A stretch of 64,000 nucleotides of DNA from Thermoleophilia bacterium SCSIO 60948 (GCA_021496505.1 CP053031.1:2348001-2412000), one strand, 5' to 3'. Positions 37,412-46,583 are shown, counted from the stretch's first letter. Notes: generated by a model from the sequence alone, not told the origin. Numbers and translations: made by a program.

Positions 37412-37447
37412 CCGAGGTGGCCGGAGCCGACGCGCCGGCCACCTCGG
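37412..37447. terminator. Bidirectional hairpin between convergent genes
   Basis: A perfect 13-bp inverted repeat (CCGAGGTGGCCGG / CCGGCCACCTCGG) with a 10-base loop lies between the convergent SnoaL and TetR stop codons. It has no long U-run, but its position and stability suit a shared terminator. Confidence 0.65.
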
Positions 37448-37477
37448 CCGCCGTCGCGCGGCGGGGGCGCGCCTGAG

Positions 37478-38062
37478 CTAGTCGCGCGCCCCGGGCGCGA
37501 GGTAGCGCTCGAGGATCACCGGCAGCTCGTCCATGACCCGATCCGAGTCGAGGTCGTCTGCGATGTGGGCCGAGTGGACGAACGACTGCGCGACGAGCAG
37601 CACGCCCTGGGCCAGCGCTCGGGCGTCCCCGGCCCGGACCGAGCCGTCGGACTGGCCCTCGGCGATGCCCTGGCGAATCAGGCCTAGCGCCGCCTCCTGG
37701 GTCGCTCCGACGCGCTCGAAGACGTAGGGCACGAGCAGTGCCGGTTCATCGGCCGCGACCTTCCTCCAGACGGGGTTCGCGCGCATCGCCCGGCAACCTC
37801 CCGTGACCTCGGCGACGAGTCGCGAACGCGCGTCGGTTGCGTCCGGCCCGACCGCGACCTCCGCGAGCAGCCGCCCGAACTCCGCCGTCAGCAGGTCGCG
37901 CAGCAGCGCGGTGAGGTCCGGGTAGCGGCGGTAGATCGTCATCCGGCTGACTCCCGCCCGGCGCGCGACGTCCGACAGCGTCGTCCCGCCGACGCCGAGC
38001 TCGAGCACCGCCTCGCGCGAGGCATCGACGATCCGCTCGGTCGTCTGGGTAGCGGCGCTCAC
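37478..38062 (-). CDS. TetR-family regulator of the glycerolipid operon
   Basis: A 194-residue regulator. The helix-turn-helix is at residues 10-56 (RIVDASREAVLELGVGGTTLSDVARRAGVSRMTIYRRYPD). The C-terminal ligand domain is not diagnostic. It is the last gene of an operon with a diacylglycerol-kinase-like gene, glpD and an alkyl-DHAP-synthase-like gene, each overlapping the next by 4 bp. In Mycobacterium tuberculosis the region Rv2249c-Rv2252 has the same four kinds of gene, as far as I recall. It probably binds the inverted repeat at 42167-42191. Confidence 0.9.
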   Translation of the reverse strand: MSAATQTTERIVDASREAVLELGVGGTTLSDVARRAGVSRMTIYRRYPDLTALLRDLLTAEFGRLLAEVAVGPDATDARSRLVAEVTGGCRAMRANPVWRKVAADEPALLVPYVFERVGATQEAALGLIRQGIAEGQSDGSVRAGDARALAQGVLLVAQSFVHSAHIADDLDSDRVMDELPVILERYLAPGARD

Positions 38063-38961
38063 CGCACGAGCTCCAGCGCACCCGCCGGCATCAGAAACCG
38101 GATCGCCGACGGAACCGCTCGGACGAGCGCCGGCGTCCTGCCGATGCGGTCACCATCGGCGTAGACATCGAACGCGCGGTCGGCCGCGAGCCGCACGCTC
38201 CTCGCGCCGGCGACGCTGACGTTGTCGAGGTGGACGTGGTCGCCGGAAAAGACCTTGCCGATCTCGCGGATGAACCTGAGCTTCGAGGCGTCGGCGATCT
38301 GGACGACGTCGAGGACCCCGTCGTCGAGCCGCGCGTCGGGAGCCATCCGCATGCCGCCGCCGTAGCGACCGGAATTGGCGACCGCCGCGGTGTAGCCCGT
38401 GAAGCTGCGCGGCTCGCCGTCGAGCTCGAGGTCGAAGCAGGCGGGCCTCCAGGTCGCGAGCGCCCGCAGCGCGGCGTAGGTGTAGACCTGGCTGCCGAGG
38501 AACTTCGGCGCCTCGTTGGCGATGCGGTTGGCCTCGGAGTCGAAACCGATCGACGCGATCCCGAGGAACGTCTCGCCGTCGACATCGCCGACGTCGATCG
38601 GCTCGGCCGACCCCTCGACGAGGACCTCGCAGGCCGCGATCGGGTCCTCCGGCAGACCGAGGACCCGCGCGAAGTCGTTACCGCGGCCGCCCGGCAGGAA
38701 CCCGACGATCCCGCCGGTCGCGCGCGCGGCGTGGGCGGCGATCCGCAGGATCCCGTCGCCGCCGAACGCGATCAGCTCCTCGCCCGCCGCGGTCGCCTCG
38801 CGGGCGAGGGCCGCGGCGTGATCGCCGGACTCGGTCAACTCGATCCGCGTCTCCAGCCCGCGCGCTCTCAGCGCGTCGCCGATCGCCTCGACCGAGCGCG
38901 CGCTGCCGCCCCGCGCGGCGGCGGGGTTGCACAGAACGCACAGACGTCGGGAGGCGCTCAC
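38059..38961 (-). CDS. Diacylglycerol kinase-like lipid kinase
   Basis: A 300-residue protein of the DAGK/YegS/sphingosine kinase family. The nucleotide-binding GGDG motif (IAFGGDGILR) and GFLPGGRGNDFARVL are visible, as is the ANSGRYGGGMRMAPDARLDDG segment of the C-terminal beta domain. It phosphorylates a lipid alcohol with ATP at the membrane. The GTG start overlaps the glpD stop (GTGA). Rv2252, a close type by context, was reported as a diacylglycerol kinase. Confidence 0.9.
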   Translation of the reverse strand: MSASRRLCVLCNPAAARGGSARSVEAIGDALRARGLETRIELTESGDHAAALAREATAAGEELIAFGGDGILRIAAHAARATGGIVGFLPGGRGNDFARVLGLPEDPIAACEVLVEGSAEPIDVGDVDGETFLGIASIGFDSEANRIANEAPKFLGSQVYTYAALRALATWRPACFDLELDGEPRSFTGYTAAVANSGRYGGGMRMAPDARLDDGVLDVVQIADASKLRFIREIGKVFSGDHVHLDNVSVAGARSVRLAADRAFDVYADGDRIGRTPALVRAVPSAIRFLMPAGALELVR

Positions 38962-40532
38962 GCCGCCAGTTTCTCGACCCGCTCGAAGCCGTGCTCCACG
39001 GCCGCCGCCGCGGCCTCTCGCCACGCGGGCACCAGCCCGAGCCTGGTCCGACGATCGAGGACGTCGTCGGGCCCGAGCGCCCCCTCGCGCTCGATCGCCG
39101 CGACGATCTCGATCGCGAGCGCCGGGAGGCCGGGCGCGATCGGCTCGAGCAGTTGCGGGCGACCTTCGGCCGACTCGACCAGCTCCAGCGCCTCCGTGCC
39201 GAACCGGCGCCACAGTCGCTCCGGGATGCGAGCCGGCGCGCGGAAGCCGCGCGGCGGCGCTCCGACGACGGGCAGGCGAGTCGTGCGGCACCGTCCCGCG
39301 CCGACCCCGGGGCGCGCGGCGATCACGTCGACCGCATCCTCGGCCATCCGGCGATAGGTGGTGAGCTTGCCCCCGACCACCGTGATCGCGCCGCTCGCGG
39401 GGTCCTCGATCACGGCGTGACGACGCGACAGGTCTGCGGTCGCGCCCGAGCCTCGATCGAGCAGCGGGCGCAGACCCGCGTAGCGCCCGACAACGTCCTC
39501 GGGGCCGAGCGGGTCGCGGAGGGCGAGCGAGACCGTCTCGAGCAGGAAGCGCTCGTCCTCGGCGCTCACCGGCGGCGCATCGGGGATCTCGCCGTTGAAG
39601 GCATCGTCGGTGAGTCCGATCAGGACGAGCCCGTCGCTGCGCGGAACCGCGAACACGAAGCGACCGAAGTGACCGGGGACCGCGACGTTGATCGTCGCGC
39701 GCGGGTTGGCCAGGCGCTCGGCGGGGACGAGCAGGTGAGCCCCCTTGCTCGGCCGCAGCCTGATGCCGTCGACGAGCTGGTCGGCCCAGACGCCGGTGGC
39801 GTTTACGACGTGGCGAGCGCGCAGCTCGAACTCCGAACCGTCGGTCACGTCGCGGACCTGCGCCCCCGCCTCGGTCAGGCGCGTGACCTCTGAGTACGTG
39901 CAGACCCGGGCGCCGTGGCCGGCCGCCGTCCGCGCGAGCGCGACGACGAGCCGGGCGTCGTCCTCGAGCTGCGCGTCCCAGGCGAGGATCGCGCCGCGGA
40001 GCTCGTCGACCTTCACCGCGGGCGCCCAGAGGCGCGCTTCCTCGCCGGCGATCCGCCGAGCACCGGGAAGCCGTCGCCGGCTCGTGCCCGACAGCGCACG
40101 CATCGCGTCGCCCATCCGGATCCCCGCCTCGAGGCCGAACGCCGCCGGAGGCGGGAAGCGGCCGTAGACCGGGGTGAGCATCGGCAGCGCGCTCGCCATG
40201 TGCGGCGCCGTCGCGTTCGTCAGCGTCGCGCGCTCGCGAGCCGACTCCCAGGCGACGTCGAACTGGAGCTTGGCGAGGTAGCGCAGGCCTCCGTGGGCGA
40301 GCTTCGAGCTCCAGCGGCTGGTGCCGGTCGCCAGGTCGCCTCGATCGACGAGCGCCACCGACAGCCCGCGCGTGATCGCGTCGAGCGCAACGCCGGCGCC
40401 CGTGAACCCCGCTCCGACCACGAGGACGTCGACCTCGGCGCCGCCGGCGAGCGCTTCGAGATCGGCCGTGCGGCGCTCGGCGGTGAGGAAGGTCGCCGGG
40501 CCGCTCGGGGGAGGCTGCGCGCGGCGGCTCAT
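38958..40532 (-). CDS. glpD: FAD-dependent glycerol-3-phosphate dehydrogenase
   Basis: A 524-residue flavoprotein oxidising glycerol-3-phosphate to dihydroxyacetone phosphate, passing electrons to quinone. FAD-binding VVGAGFTGAGVALDA lies near residues 38-52; GDLATGTSRWSSKLAHGGLRYL and GVVNATGVWADQL-type segments (here HVVNATGVWADQLVDG) follow, and the C-terminal TTRLPVVGAPP leads into the helical DAO_C domain. The ATG is in an ATGA overlap with the upstream gene, which decides the start. Peripheral membrane location is expected. Confidence 0.93.
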   Translation of the reverse strand: MSRRAQPPPSGPATFLTAERRTADLEALAGGAEVDVLVVGAGFTGAGVALDAITRGLSVALVDRGDLATGTSRWSSKLAHGGLRYLAKLQFDVAWESARERATLTNATAPHMASALPMLTPVYGRFPPPAAFGLEAGIRMGDAMRALSGTSRRRLPGARRIAGEEARLWAPAVKVDELRGAILAWDAQLEDDARLVVALARTAAGHGARVCTYSEVTRLTEAGAQVRDVTDGSEFELRARHVVNATGVWADQLVDGIRLRPSKGAHLLVPAERLANPRATINVAVPGHFGRFVFAVPRSDGLVLIGLTDDAFNGEIPDAPPVSAEDERFLLETVSLALRDPLGPEDVVGRYAGLRPLLDRGSGATADLSRRHAVIEDPASGAITVVGGKLTTYRRMAEDAVDVIAARPGVGAGRCRTTRLPVVGAPPRGFRAPARIPERLWRRFGTEALELVESAEGRPQLLEPIAPGLPALAIEIVAAIEREGALGPDDVLDRRTRLGLVPAWREAAAAAVEHGFERVEKLAA

Positions 40533-42112
40533 GCGATCAGCACTCCGGGGTTGAGGATCCCGTCGGGGTCGAGCTTCGACTTGACCGCCCGCAGGACTTC
40601 GACGCCGAGCGGGCCGATCTCCCGCGCGAGGTGCTCGCGATGGTCGGTGCCGACGCCGTGGTGGTGGCTGATCGAGCCGCCGGCGGCGAGGATCGCGTCG
40701 CTCGCCGCATCCTTGGCGGCGCGCCATTGCGCGAGCGGATCGTCGAGCTGCGCGGCCCCGATCGTGAAATAGAGCGACGCACCCGAGCGGTAGACGTGCG
40801 AGATGTGGCAGAGCACCACCGGCGGCGTGCCGAGTCCGGTCAGCGTGTCGCGCAGCGACGCGCCGACCGACTCGTAGAGCCGCGCGACGCCGGACCAGAA
40901 GGTCGTCGTCTCGAGCGTCTCGGCGAGCGCGCCCGCATCCAGCAGCGCGTCGCGCAGGTAGGGACCCCGGTAGCGCCCGTGCTCCCAGCCGTCGCCGGCT
41001 TGCGGATCGTGCTCGGCGCCGAGCTCTGCGAGGACCGCCGCCACGCCGGTGCGTCGCGCTTCGACATCGGCCTCCGACCCCTCGTAACCCGTGACCGCGA
41101 GGCATCCGCCTGAGCCGCCGGCGCCGAGCTCATCAGGGCGCGCGAGGTTGAGCGCCGTCTCGGCCTCGTCGGAGAGCCGCAGCACGGTCGGCAGTGGACC
41201 GTCCTGGGCGAGGCGACGAAGCGCTGTCGCGCCCTCGGCGAACGAGGCGAAGCGCCAGCCCTCGTAGAGCTTTGCCTGCGGCCTTGGCCGGACCTCGACG
41301 CTGACCGCGGTGATCACACCGAACGCGCCCTCGGACCCGAGGAAGAGCTGGCGCAGGTCGGGTCCCGCGGCGGACTTGGGCGCGCGGCCGAGCTCGACCG
41401 CCCCCCGTGGCGTTGCGACCCTGAGCCCGACGACGCGCTCATCGAAGCGCCCGTAGCCGGCCGAGCCCTGCCCGCTCGACCGCGCCGCCGCGAACCCTCC
41501 GATCGTCGCGTACTCGAACGACTGCGGGTGGTGGCCGATCGTGTAGCCGCGCTCGCCGAGCAGCGCCTCCGCGTCGGGGCCGCGCAGCCCCGGCTCGAGC
41601 GTCGCGACGCGCGAGACCTCATCGAGCTCGACGAGCCGGTTCAGGCGCTGCAGGTCGAGTGCCACGATTGCCGCGAAGCCCTCGCGGCGCGGCTCGAGGC
41701 CGCCGACCACGGACGTTCCGCCACCGAACGGGACGACGGCGATGCGCGCCTCCGAGCAAATCCGAAGCAGCTCGAGGATCTCGTCGTGGGCCCCGGGCAG
41801 GACGACCGCGTCGGGGGCGTCCGTGGCCTCACCGGAGCGGATCCGCAGCAGATCCGCGGTCGACTTGCCGCGAGTGTGGTGGAGGCGAGCGTCGGCGTCC
41901 TCACGGATCGATTCCGACCCGACGACAGCCGCCAGACGCTGGCGGGCGTCGTCCCCGAGCCGTGAGTCCGGCAGCCGCACGGCGCCGCGCTCGACCGCCG
42001 GCCGCGCGGCCTTCACCCCGAGCGCGTGCTCGAGCAGCGAGACGACCTCGGGCCCGAGCGGGGTCGCCTCGGCGGGGTCGCCCCAGCCCGACCACGACAT
42101 CTCCGTCGGCAC
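40529..42112 (-). CDS. Alkyl-DHAP synthase-like FAD oxidase
   Basis: A 527-residue VAO/PCMH-type flavoprotein. The FAD domain has VVPFGGGTSVVGGLEP and FEYATIGGFAAARSSGQGS; the C-terminal SISHHHGVGTDHREHL is the signature His-rich loop of alkyldihydroxyacetonephosphate synthase, which swaps the acyl chain of acyl-DHAP for a fatty alcohol and makes the ether bond. First gene of the operon; GTG start with AAGGAGG four bases before it. Activity as an ether-lipid enzyme is an inference; other glycolate-oxidase-like oxidations remain possible. Confidence 0.87.
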   Translation of the reverse strand: MPTEMSWSGWGDPAEATPLGPEVVSLLEHALGVKAARPAVERGAVRLPDSRLGDDARQRLAAVVGSESIREDADARLHHTRGKSTADLLRIRSGEATDAPDAVVLPGAHDEILELLRICSEARIAVVPFGGGTSVVGGLEPRREGFAAIVALDLQRLNRLVELDEVSRVATLEPGLRGPDAEALLGERGYTIGHHPQSFEYATIGGFAAARSSGQGSAGYGRFDERVVGLRVATPRGAVELGRAPKSAAGPDLRQLFLGSEGAFGVITAVSVEVRPRPQAKLYEGWRFASFAEGATALRRLAQDGPLPTVLRLSDEAETALNLARPDELGAGGSGGCLAVTGYEGSEADVEARRTGVAAVLAELGAEHDPQAGDGWEHGRYRGPYLRDALLDAGALAETLETTTFWSGVARLYESVGASLRDTLTGLGTPPVVLCHISHVYRSGASLYFTIGAAQLDDPLAQWRAAKDAASDAILAAGGSISHHHGVGTDHREHLAREIGPLGVEVLRAVKSKLDPDGILNPGVLIA

Positions 42113-42166
42113 AGGTCCTCCTTCGGATCGCGTCTCGGCGCCGCGATTCGGCGCCGGGAGCAGTGC

Positions 42167-42191
42167 GTGACACTCTAGACCAATCTGTCAC
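42167..42191 (-). promoter_or_regulatory. Operator candidate GTGACA-N13-TGTCAC
   Basis: A perfect 6-bp inverted repeat separated by 13 bases, 55 bp upstream of the alkyl-DHAP-synthase-like start. On the operon's strand it covers TAGAGT, a possible -10 element. Because the operon encodes a TetR protein as its last gene, this is the most likely site for autoregulation. Confidence 0.5.
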
Positions 42192-42325
42192 ATCCGCTCG
42201 AGACGCGACATCCATGAGCGAAGGCGGACCCCGCCGGAGGACGCGTGGATCGGGGAACGCGCCGGCCCGTCACCGCGACGGCCATTGACGGCCGTCGGCG
42301 GCGGCGAGCTGGGAGACGCGGGCTC

Positions 42326-42643
42326 TCAGCCGGGGAGCTTGGCCGCGAGGACGTCGATCTGCTCGATCTGGGGCTCGGCGAAAAGCGTCCCTGCGTTCTC
42401 GCCGAGCGCGGCCGCGACCTGCCCGGAGAGATGGGCCTGGCGTCCGCTGTCGTCGGGGAACACGTCGAAGATGCCGAACGACGACGGTCCGAGCCGAATG
42501 GCGAACCAGGCGGTGGTCGCCGGCTCCTGCTCTACCAGAGGCAGTCCGTCGTTGAGAAAGCGCTCGACCTCGGCCTCTCTGCCGGACTCGGCCTCGATCC
42601 GGACCAGTAGCCCCTTGGTGACGGTCGTCGTGTCAGTAGCCAT
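42326..42643 (-). CDS. ABM-domain (YgiN-like) monooxygenase
   Basis: A 105-residue antibiotic-biosynthesis-monooxygenase-fold protein: GLLVRIEAESGREAEVERFLNDGLPLVEQEPATTAWFAIRL is the family opening and FDVFPDDSGRQAHLSG the second half. Small dimeric proteins of this group act as quinol monooxygenases or have unknown roles. A single gene between the lipid operon and the acetyltransferase, without evident partners. The first ATG fits the domain. Confidence 0.85.
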   Translation of the reverse strand: MATDTTTVTKGLLVRIEAESGREAEVERFLNDGLPLVEQEPATTAWFAIRLGPSSFGIFDVFPDDSGRQAHLSGQVAAALGENAGTLFAEPQIEQIDVLAAKLPG

Positions 42644-42744
42644 TGCGTGTTCCTTCTGTTGCCTACGGGAGTCGCCAGCTCAGTTAGGTCGTCCCCTGGG
42701 GCGATTCAACGAGCGATCCGAGGCTGAACCTCGACACCGCTCGG

Positions 42745-43317
42745 CTAGGCGCGATCGCCCCCGTCCACCGGCCGCAGTACCCGCGCCGGGACGCCGCAGA
42801 CGATGACCCCCGCCGGTACGTCCCGCGAGACGACGGCTCCGGCCGCCACGACCGAGTCCTCGCCGACCGTCACGCCCTGGAGCACGGTCGCTCCCGCGCA
42901 CAGCCAGACGCCGCGCTCGATCGTGATCGGCGCGGCCGTGATCTCGGCGCGCCTGCGCACCGGGTCGACCGGATGACCGGAGCTGATCAGGCTCACGTTC
43001 GGTCCGATGAAGACCTCGTCGCCGATCGTGATGCCCCCGATGTCGTTCAGGGTGCAGCCCTGGTTGATGAAGACGTCGCGGCCGACCCGGATGTTGATCC
43101 CCTGGTCGGAGTAGACGGGTGGGATCAGGCGGAACGTCGGGTCGCTCTCCGCGCCGGTCAACTCCGCCCACGCCTGGCGGATCGCGTCCTGATCGGCATA
43201 CGGGATCCGGTTGAGCGCCTCCGTCTGCGCGATCGCCCGCGGAACCTGTTCGAAGATCGGCCGCGCCTCGGGCGCGCGCACCTCGATCGACCAGCCCCCG
43301 GCAGCGCCGCCACTCAT
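42745..43317 (-). CDS. Maltose/galactoside O-acetyltransferase-like protein
   Basis: A 190-residue left-handed beta-helix acetyltransferase. The N-terminal helical cap matches the Mac domain of sugar O-acetyltransferases; hexapeptide repeats run from INIRVGRDVFINQGCTLND to the C-terminus (GEDSVVAAGAVVSRDVPAG). The catalytic His is in ISSGHPVDP. It transfers acetyl from acetyl-CoA to a sugar or similar acceptor. Length is normal (183-203). Confidence 0.9.
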   Translation of the reverse strand: MSGGAAGGWSIEVRAPEARPIFEQVPRAIAQTEALNRIPYADQDAIRQAWAELTGAESDPTFRLIPPVYSDQGINIRVGRDVFINQGCTLNDIGGITIGDEVFIGPNVSLISSGHPVDPVRRRAEITAAPITIERGVWLCAGATVLQGVTVGEDSVVAAGAVVSRDVPAGVIVCGVPARVLRPVDGGDRA

Positions 43318-43426
43318 CCGCCGAGGCTACGCGCGGCTGCGGCGCACCCACGTCGTGGGGACGCGTCGCGCCGGGAGCGCCGCCGCCCGCCGCTCACGAA
43401 ACCCCGGCAGCTGCCGATGAGGGGGT

Positions 43427-44863
43427 GTGGATCTTCCCCGTCGTGCCGGTGGTCGGCCCCAGTCCGCCAGAGGGCGCCGACGTCGTCGGTCGCTCATCGG
43501 GCCGCTCGCTGCGGCGCTTGTCGTCCCTCTCCTCCTCCCCGCCGCCGGCGCGCACGCGGGAGTGCCGGATCGGGCCGGTGGCGAGCTCACCCAACTGCGC
43601 GGCGAGCGCGGATGCGTGGTCGACGACTCACGACCCGAGGGCGGCTGCACGAGCGCTCGCGCGCTCGACACCCCAGGGCCGTTCCGTGGCTCGCGCGCGA
43701 TCGTCGTCAGCCCCGACGGCCGCAACGTCTACGTGGCCGCTTCGGGTAGCGATGCGATCACGGTCTTCGAACGCGATCGCCGCACGGGCGCTCTCAGTCA
43801 GCCGCGGGGCCGGGCCGGCTGCGTCGCCGCGGGTGGTTCCGGCGGTTGCATGCCCGCCATCGGACTCGAGAGCCCGAACTCGGTCGCGATCAGCCCCGAC
43901 GGTGACAGCGTCTACGCGACGTCGCGGGCTTCGGGAGCGGTGACGAGCTTCGACCGCGACGCCTCGACCGGCAGGCTGACCCAGGCGGCCGTGGGCTGCG
44001 TCGCGACCGTGGCGGGCCCGGGGTGCACCGCCGGCCGCGCGCTGGCGGGAGCCGACGTGGTCGTCGTAAGCCCGGACGGCGAGAACGTCTACGTCGGCGC
44101 CTTCTTCGGCAACGCCATCGCGACCTTCGAGCGCGATCCGTCGACGGGCACGCTCACCCAGGCCGACGGCGTCGCGGGCTGCATCGCGGAGACGGCCTCG
44201 GAGGGCTGCGCCACGGCGATCGCGCTCGGCGCGCCCGAGGGCCTCGCCGCGAGCGCCGACGGCGACAGCGTCTACGTCGCGAGCGCCGCCTCGAACGCCG
44301 TCGCCGTCCTCGATCGCGACCCCACCGACGGTTCGCTGACCCAGCCCGCCGACGGCTGCGTGACGGACTCGCCGCTCGACGGCTGCGCGACCGGAACCGA
44401 GCTCGAGGGTGCAAACGCGGTCGCGATGTCGCCAGGCGACGAGAATGTCTACGCGACCTCGCTGATGAGCGACAGCTTCACGTCGTTCGCGCGCGCGACC
44501 GGCGGGGTCGAGCAGCTGCCCGGGACCACCGGTTGTCTCGTATTCCTGCGCGCGGTCGGCTGCTCGCTGGGCCACGCGATGGACTCGCCCGAGGGGCTCG
44601 ACGTCTCCCCGGACGGTGAGAACGCCTACGTCGCCGCCTTCGGCTCGGGCGCGGTCGCGACCCTCGACCGCGACACGGACTCTGGCGCCGTGATGCAGAA
44701 GCCGGGCCGCTCCGGCTGCGTCGCTCGCCGCGACACGTTCGGCTGCAAGCAGGGCCGGCGCATGCAGGGCGTGAGCTCGGTGGTCGTCAGCCCCGACGGC
44801 CGCCACGTCTACGCGACCGCCGCACGCAGCGACGCCGTGAACGTGCTGCGCCGCGCGCCCTAG
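43427..44863 (+). CDS. Secreted Cys-rich beta-propeller protein
   Basis: A 478-residue exported protein. A basic N-terminus and hydrophobic helix end at AGAHA. The mature part has about seven units of roughly 55-60 residues with the pattern SPDG.NVYVA..S.AV..F.RD..TG.L.Q, then a pair of cysteines near G.GC......GC. This is a YVTN/lactonase-type propeller with one Cys pair per blade, probably disulfide-locked. No catalytic motif is seen; a binding or structural role outside the cell is likely. The GTG start at 43427 is one of two overlapping GTGs. Confidence 0.8.
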   Translation: MDLPRRAGGRPQSARGRRRRRSLIGPLAAALVVPLLLPAAGAHAGVPDRAGGELTQLRGERGCVVDDSRPEGGCTSARALDTPGPFRGSRAIVVSPDGRNVYVAASGSDAITVFERDRRTGALSQPRGRAGCVAAGGSGGCMPAIGLESPNSVAISPDGDSVYATSRASGAVTSFDRDASTGRLTQAAVGCVATVAGPGCTAGRALAGADVVVVSPDGENVYVGAFFGNAIATFERDPSTGTLTQADGVAGCIAETASEGCATAIALGAPEGLAASADGDSVYVASAASNAVAVLDRDPTDGSLTQPADGCVTDSPLDGCATGTELEGANAVAMSPGDENVYATSLMSDSFTSFARATGGVEQLPGTTGCLVFLRAVGCSLGHAMDSPEGLDVSPDGENAYVAAFGSGAVATLDRDTDSGAVMQKPGRSGCVARRDTFGCKQGRRMQGVSSVVVSPDGRHVYATAARSDAVNVLRRAP

Positions 44864-44926
44864 GCGGAGTTCCGCGCCCGAGCGCGAACCAGATTGCCGA
44901 GCCCTGACCCGAACGAACAGGAAGAG

Positions 44927-46558
44927 ATGGACACCTCACCCGAGCGAGACCGCGCCCTCACCCGCAAGCAGCTGATCGGCTCCGGGGCCGCCGCGGCCGC
45001 AACCGCGCTGCTGAGCCGCGCGACCCCGGCGGCCGCGGGTGAGACTGCGGCCGGCGAGGGGGCGAGCGTCGCCGGAATGAACGTCGTCATGTTCATCACC
45101 GACCAGGAGCGCGCCGTCCAGCACTTCCCGCCGAACTGGGTGCGCCGCAACCTGCCCGGGATGCGGCGGCTGAAGCGAAACGGGCTCAGCTTCGATCGCG
45201 CCTACACGAGCGCCTGCATGTGCTCGCCCGCCCGCTCCTCGTTTTTCACCGGCTACATGCCGGCCCAGCACGGCGTCAAGTACACGCTCGAGGAGGACAT
45301 GCCGGCCGACCAGTACCCGCAGGTCGACCTGCCGACGGACCTGCCGAACATGGCGAGCGTCATGGCCTCCGCGGGCTACGAGGTCGTCTACAAGGGCAAG
45401 TGGCATTGCTCGAAGCCGGTCGGCGAGGAGGCCGTCCCGGCCGACCTCGAGCGCTACGGGTTCTCGCGCTGGAACCCGCCCGACGCCGGCGGCAACCAGG
45501 ACATCGACCAGGGCGGCGGCGGCGTCGCCGACAACGACGGCCGGTTCATGGACCAGGAGGGCAATCCGTCAGACGGCACCGAGGGCGCGCTCCAGTACCT
45601 CGAGAACGTCGCGCCCGGACAGCAGCCGTTCTTCCTCGTGATCTCACTCGTCAACCCGCACGACGTCCTCTTCTACCCCAAGAACTACGAAGCCGCCGAC
45701 TACGACGACTCGTGGCTCGAGGGCGAGATCGACCTCCCCGCGACCGTCGACGAGGACCTCTCGACGAAGCCGTCGGTGCAGGCCGAGTTCCTGCGGATCT
45801 TCAACCTCAGCGGCAAGTTGAAGACGCCGGCGATGAAGCGCAACTACCTGAACTACTACGCCAACCTGATGAAGTCGTCCGACGCCTACCTGAGCGCCGT
45901 GCTCGACAAGCTCGAGGAGACGGGCCTGTTCGACGACACGCTGATCATCCGCACGTCGGATCACGGCGAGATGGGGCTGACGCACGGCGGGATGCGCCAG
46001 AAGAACTTCAACTCCTACGAGGAGGCGACACGGGTCCCGCTCGTGTTCTCGAACCCGCGCCTCTACCCGCGGGCGAAGAGCACCGACGCGCTCGTCTCGC
46101 ACATCGACATGCTGCCGACCCTCGCGAGCCTCGTTGACGCGCCACCGTCGGCTCGCGCCGACTGGGAGGGCGTCGACTACTCCTCGATCGTCGAGGACCC
46201 CGACCGCGCGCGTCCGGTCCAGGACTACGTCATGTTCACCTACGACGACTACCAGTCCGGCCAGGCGAACGGCCCCTACCCGAAGCCGCCGAACCACCTG
46301 ATCAGCCTTCGCGAGCGGCGCTGGAAGATCGCGCTCTATTACGACGTCGACGGCGACGAGCCGAATCAGTGGGAGATGTACGACCTCGACCGCGACCCGC
46401 TCGAGAAGCGCAACATCGCCTACCCCGGGTATCGCCGGACCGCGGAGCAGCGCAAGCAGTTCCGCCGCCTGCGGCGCAAGCTGCTGCGGGTCCGCGCGCA
46501 GCGGCTCCAGCCGCTGCCGCAGACCGAGCAGGCGAGCGTGACGGGCGCGCCGGCCTGA
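44927..46558 (+). CDS. Exported sulfatase
   Basis: A 543-residue alkaline-phosphatase-fold sulfatase. The formylglycine site is Cys99 in CSPARSSFFTG (C-x-P-x-R). Other active-site parts are FITDQE near the N-terminus, KGKWHC, and RTSDHGEMGLTHGG. The N-terminus, RALTRKQLIGSGAAAAA, is a Tat-like signal with RK in place of RR. It removes sulfate from an unknown ester. No formylglycine-generating enzyme gene is in the window, so maturation depends on one elsewhere. ATG at 44927 follows AGGAAGAG. Confidence 0.9.
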   Translation: MDTSPERDRALTRKQLIGSGAAAAATALLSRATPAAAGETAAGEGASVAGMNVVMFITDQERAVQHFPPNWVRRNLPGMRRLKRNGLSFDRAYTSACMCSPARSSFFTGYMPAQHGVKYTLEEDMPADQYPQVDLPTDLPNMASVMASAGYEVVYKGKWHCSKPVGEEAVPADLERYGFSRWNPPDAGGNQDIDQGGGGVADNDGRFMDQEGNPSDGTEGALQYLENVAPGQQPFFLVISLVNPHDVLFYPKNYEAADYDDSWLEGEIDLPATVDEDLSTKPSVQAEFLRIFNLSGKLKTPAMKRNYLNYYANLMKSSDAYLSAVLDKLEETGLFDDTLIIRTSDHGEMGLTHGGMRQKNFNSYEEATRVPLVFSNPRLYPRAKSTDALVSHIDMLPTLASLVDAPPSARADWEGVDYSSIVEDPDRARPVQDYVMFTYDDYQSGQANGPYPKPPNHLISLRERRWKIALYYDVDGDEPNQWEMYDLDRDPLEKRNIAYPGYRRTAEQRKQFRRLRRKLLRVRAQRLQPLPQTEQASVTGAPA

Positions 46559-46583
46559 GCGCGGGCCCTGGCGTGCGTCCGGG

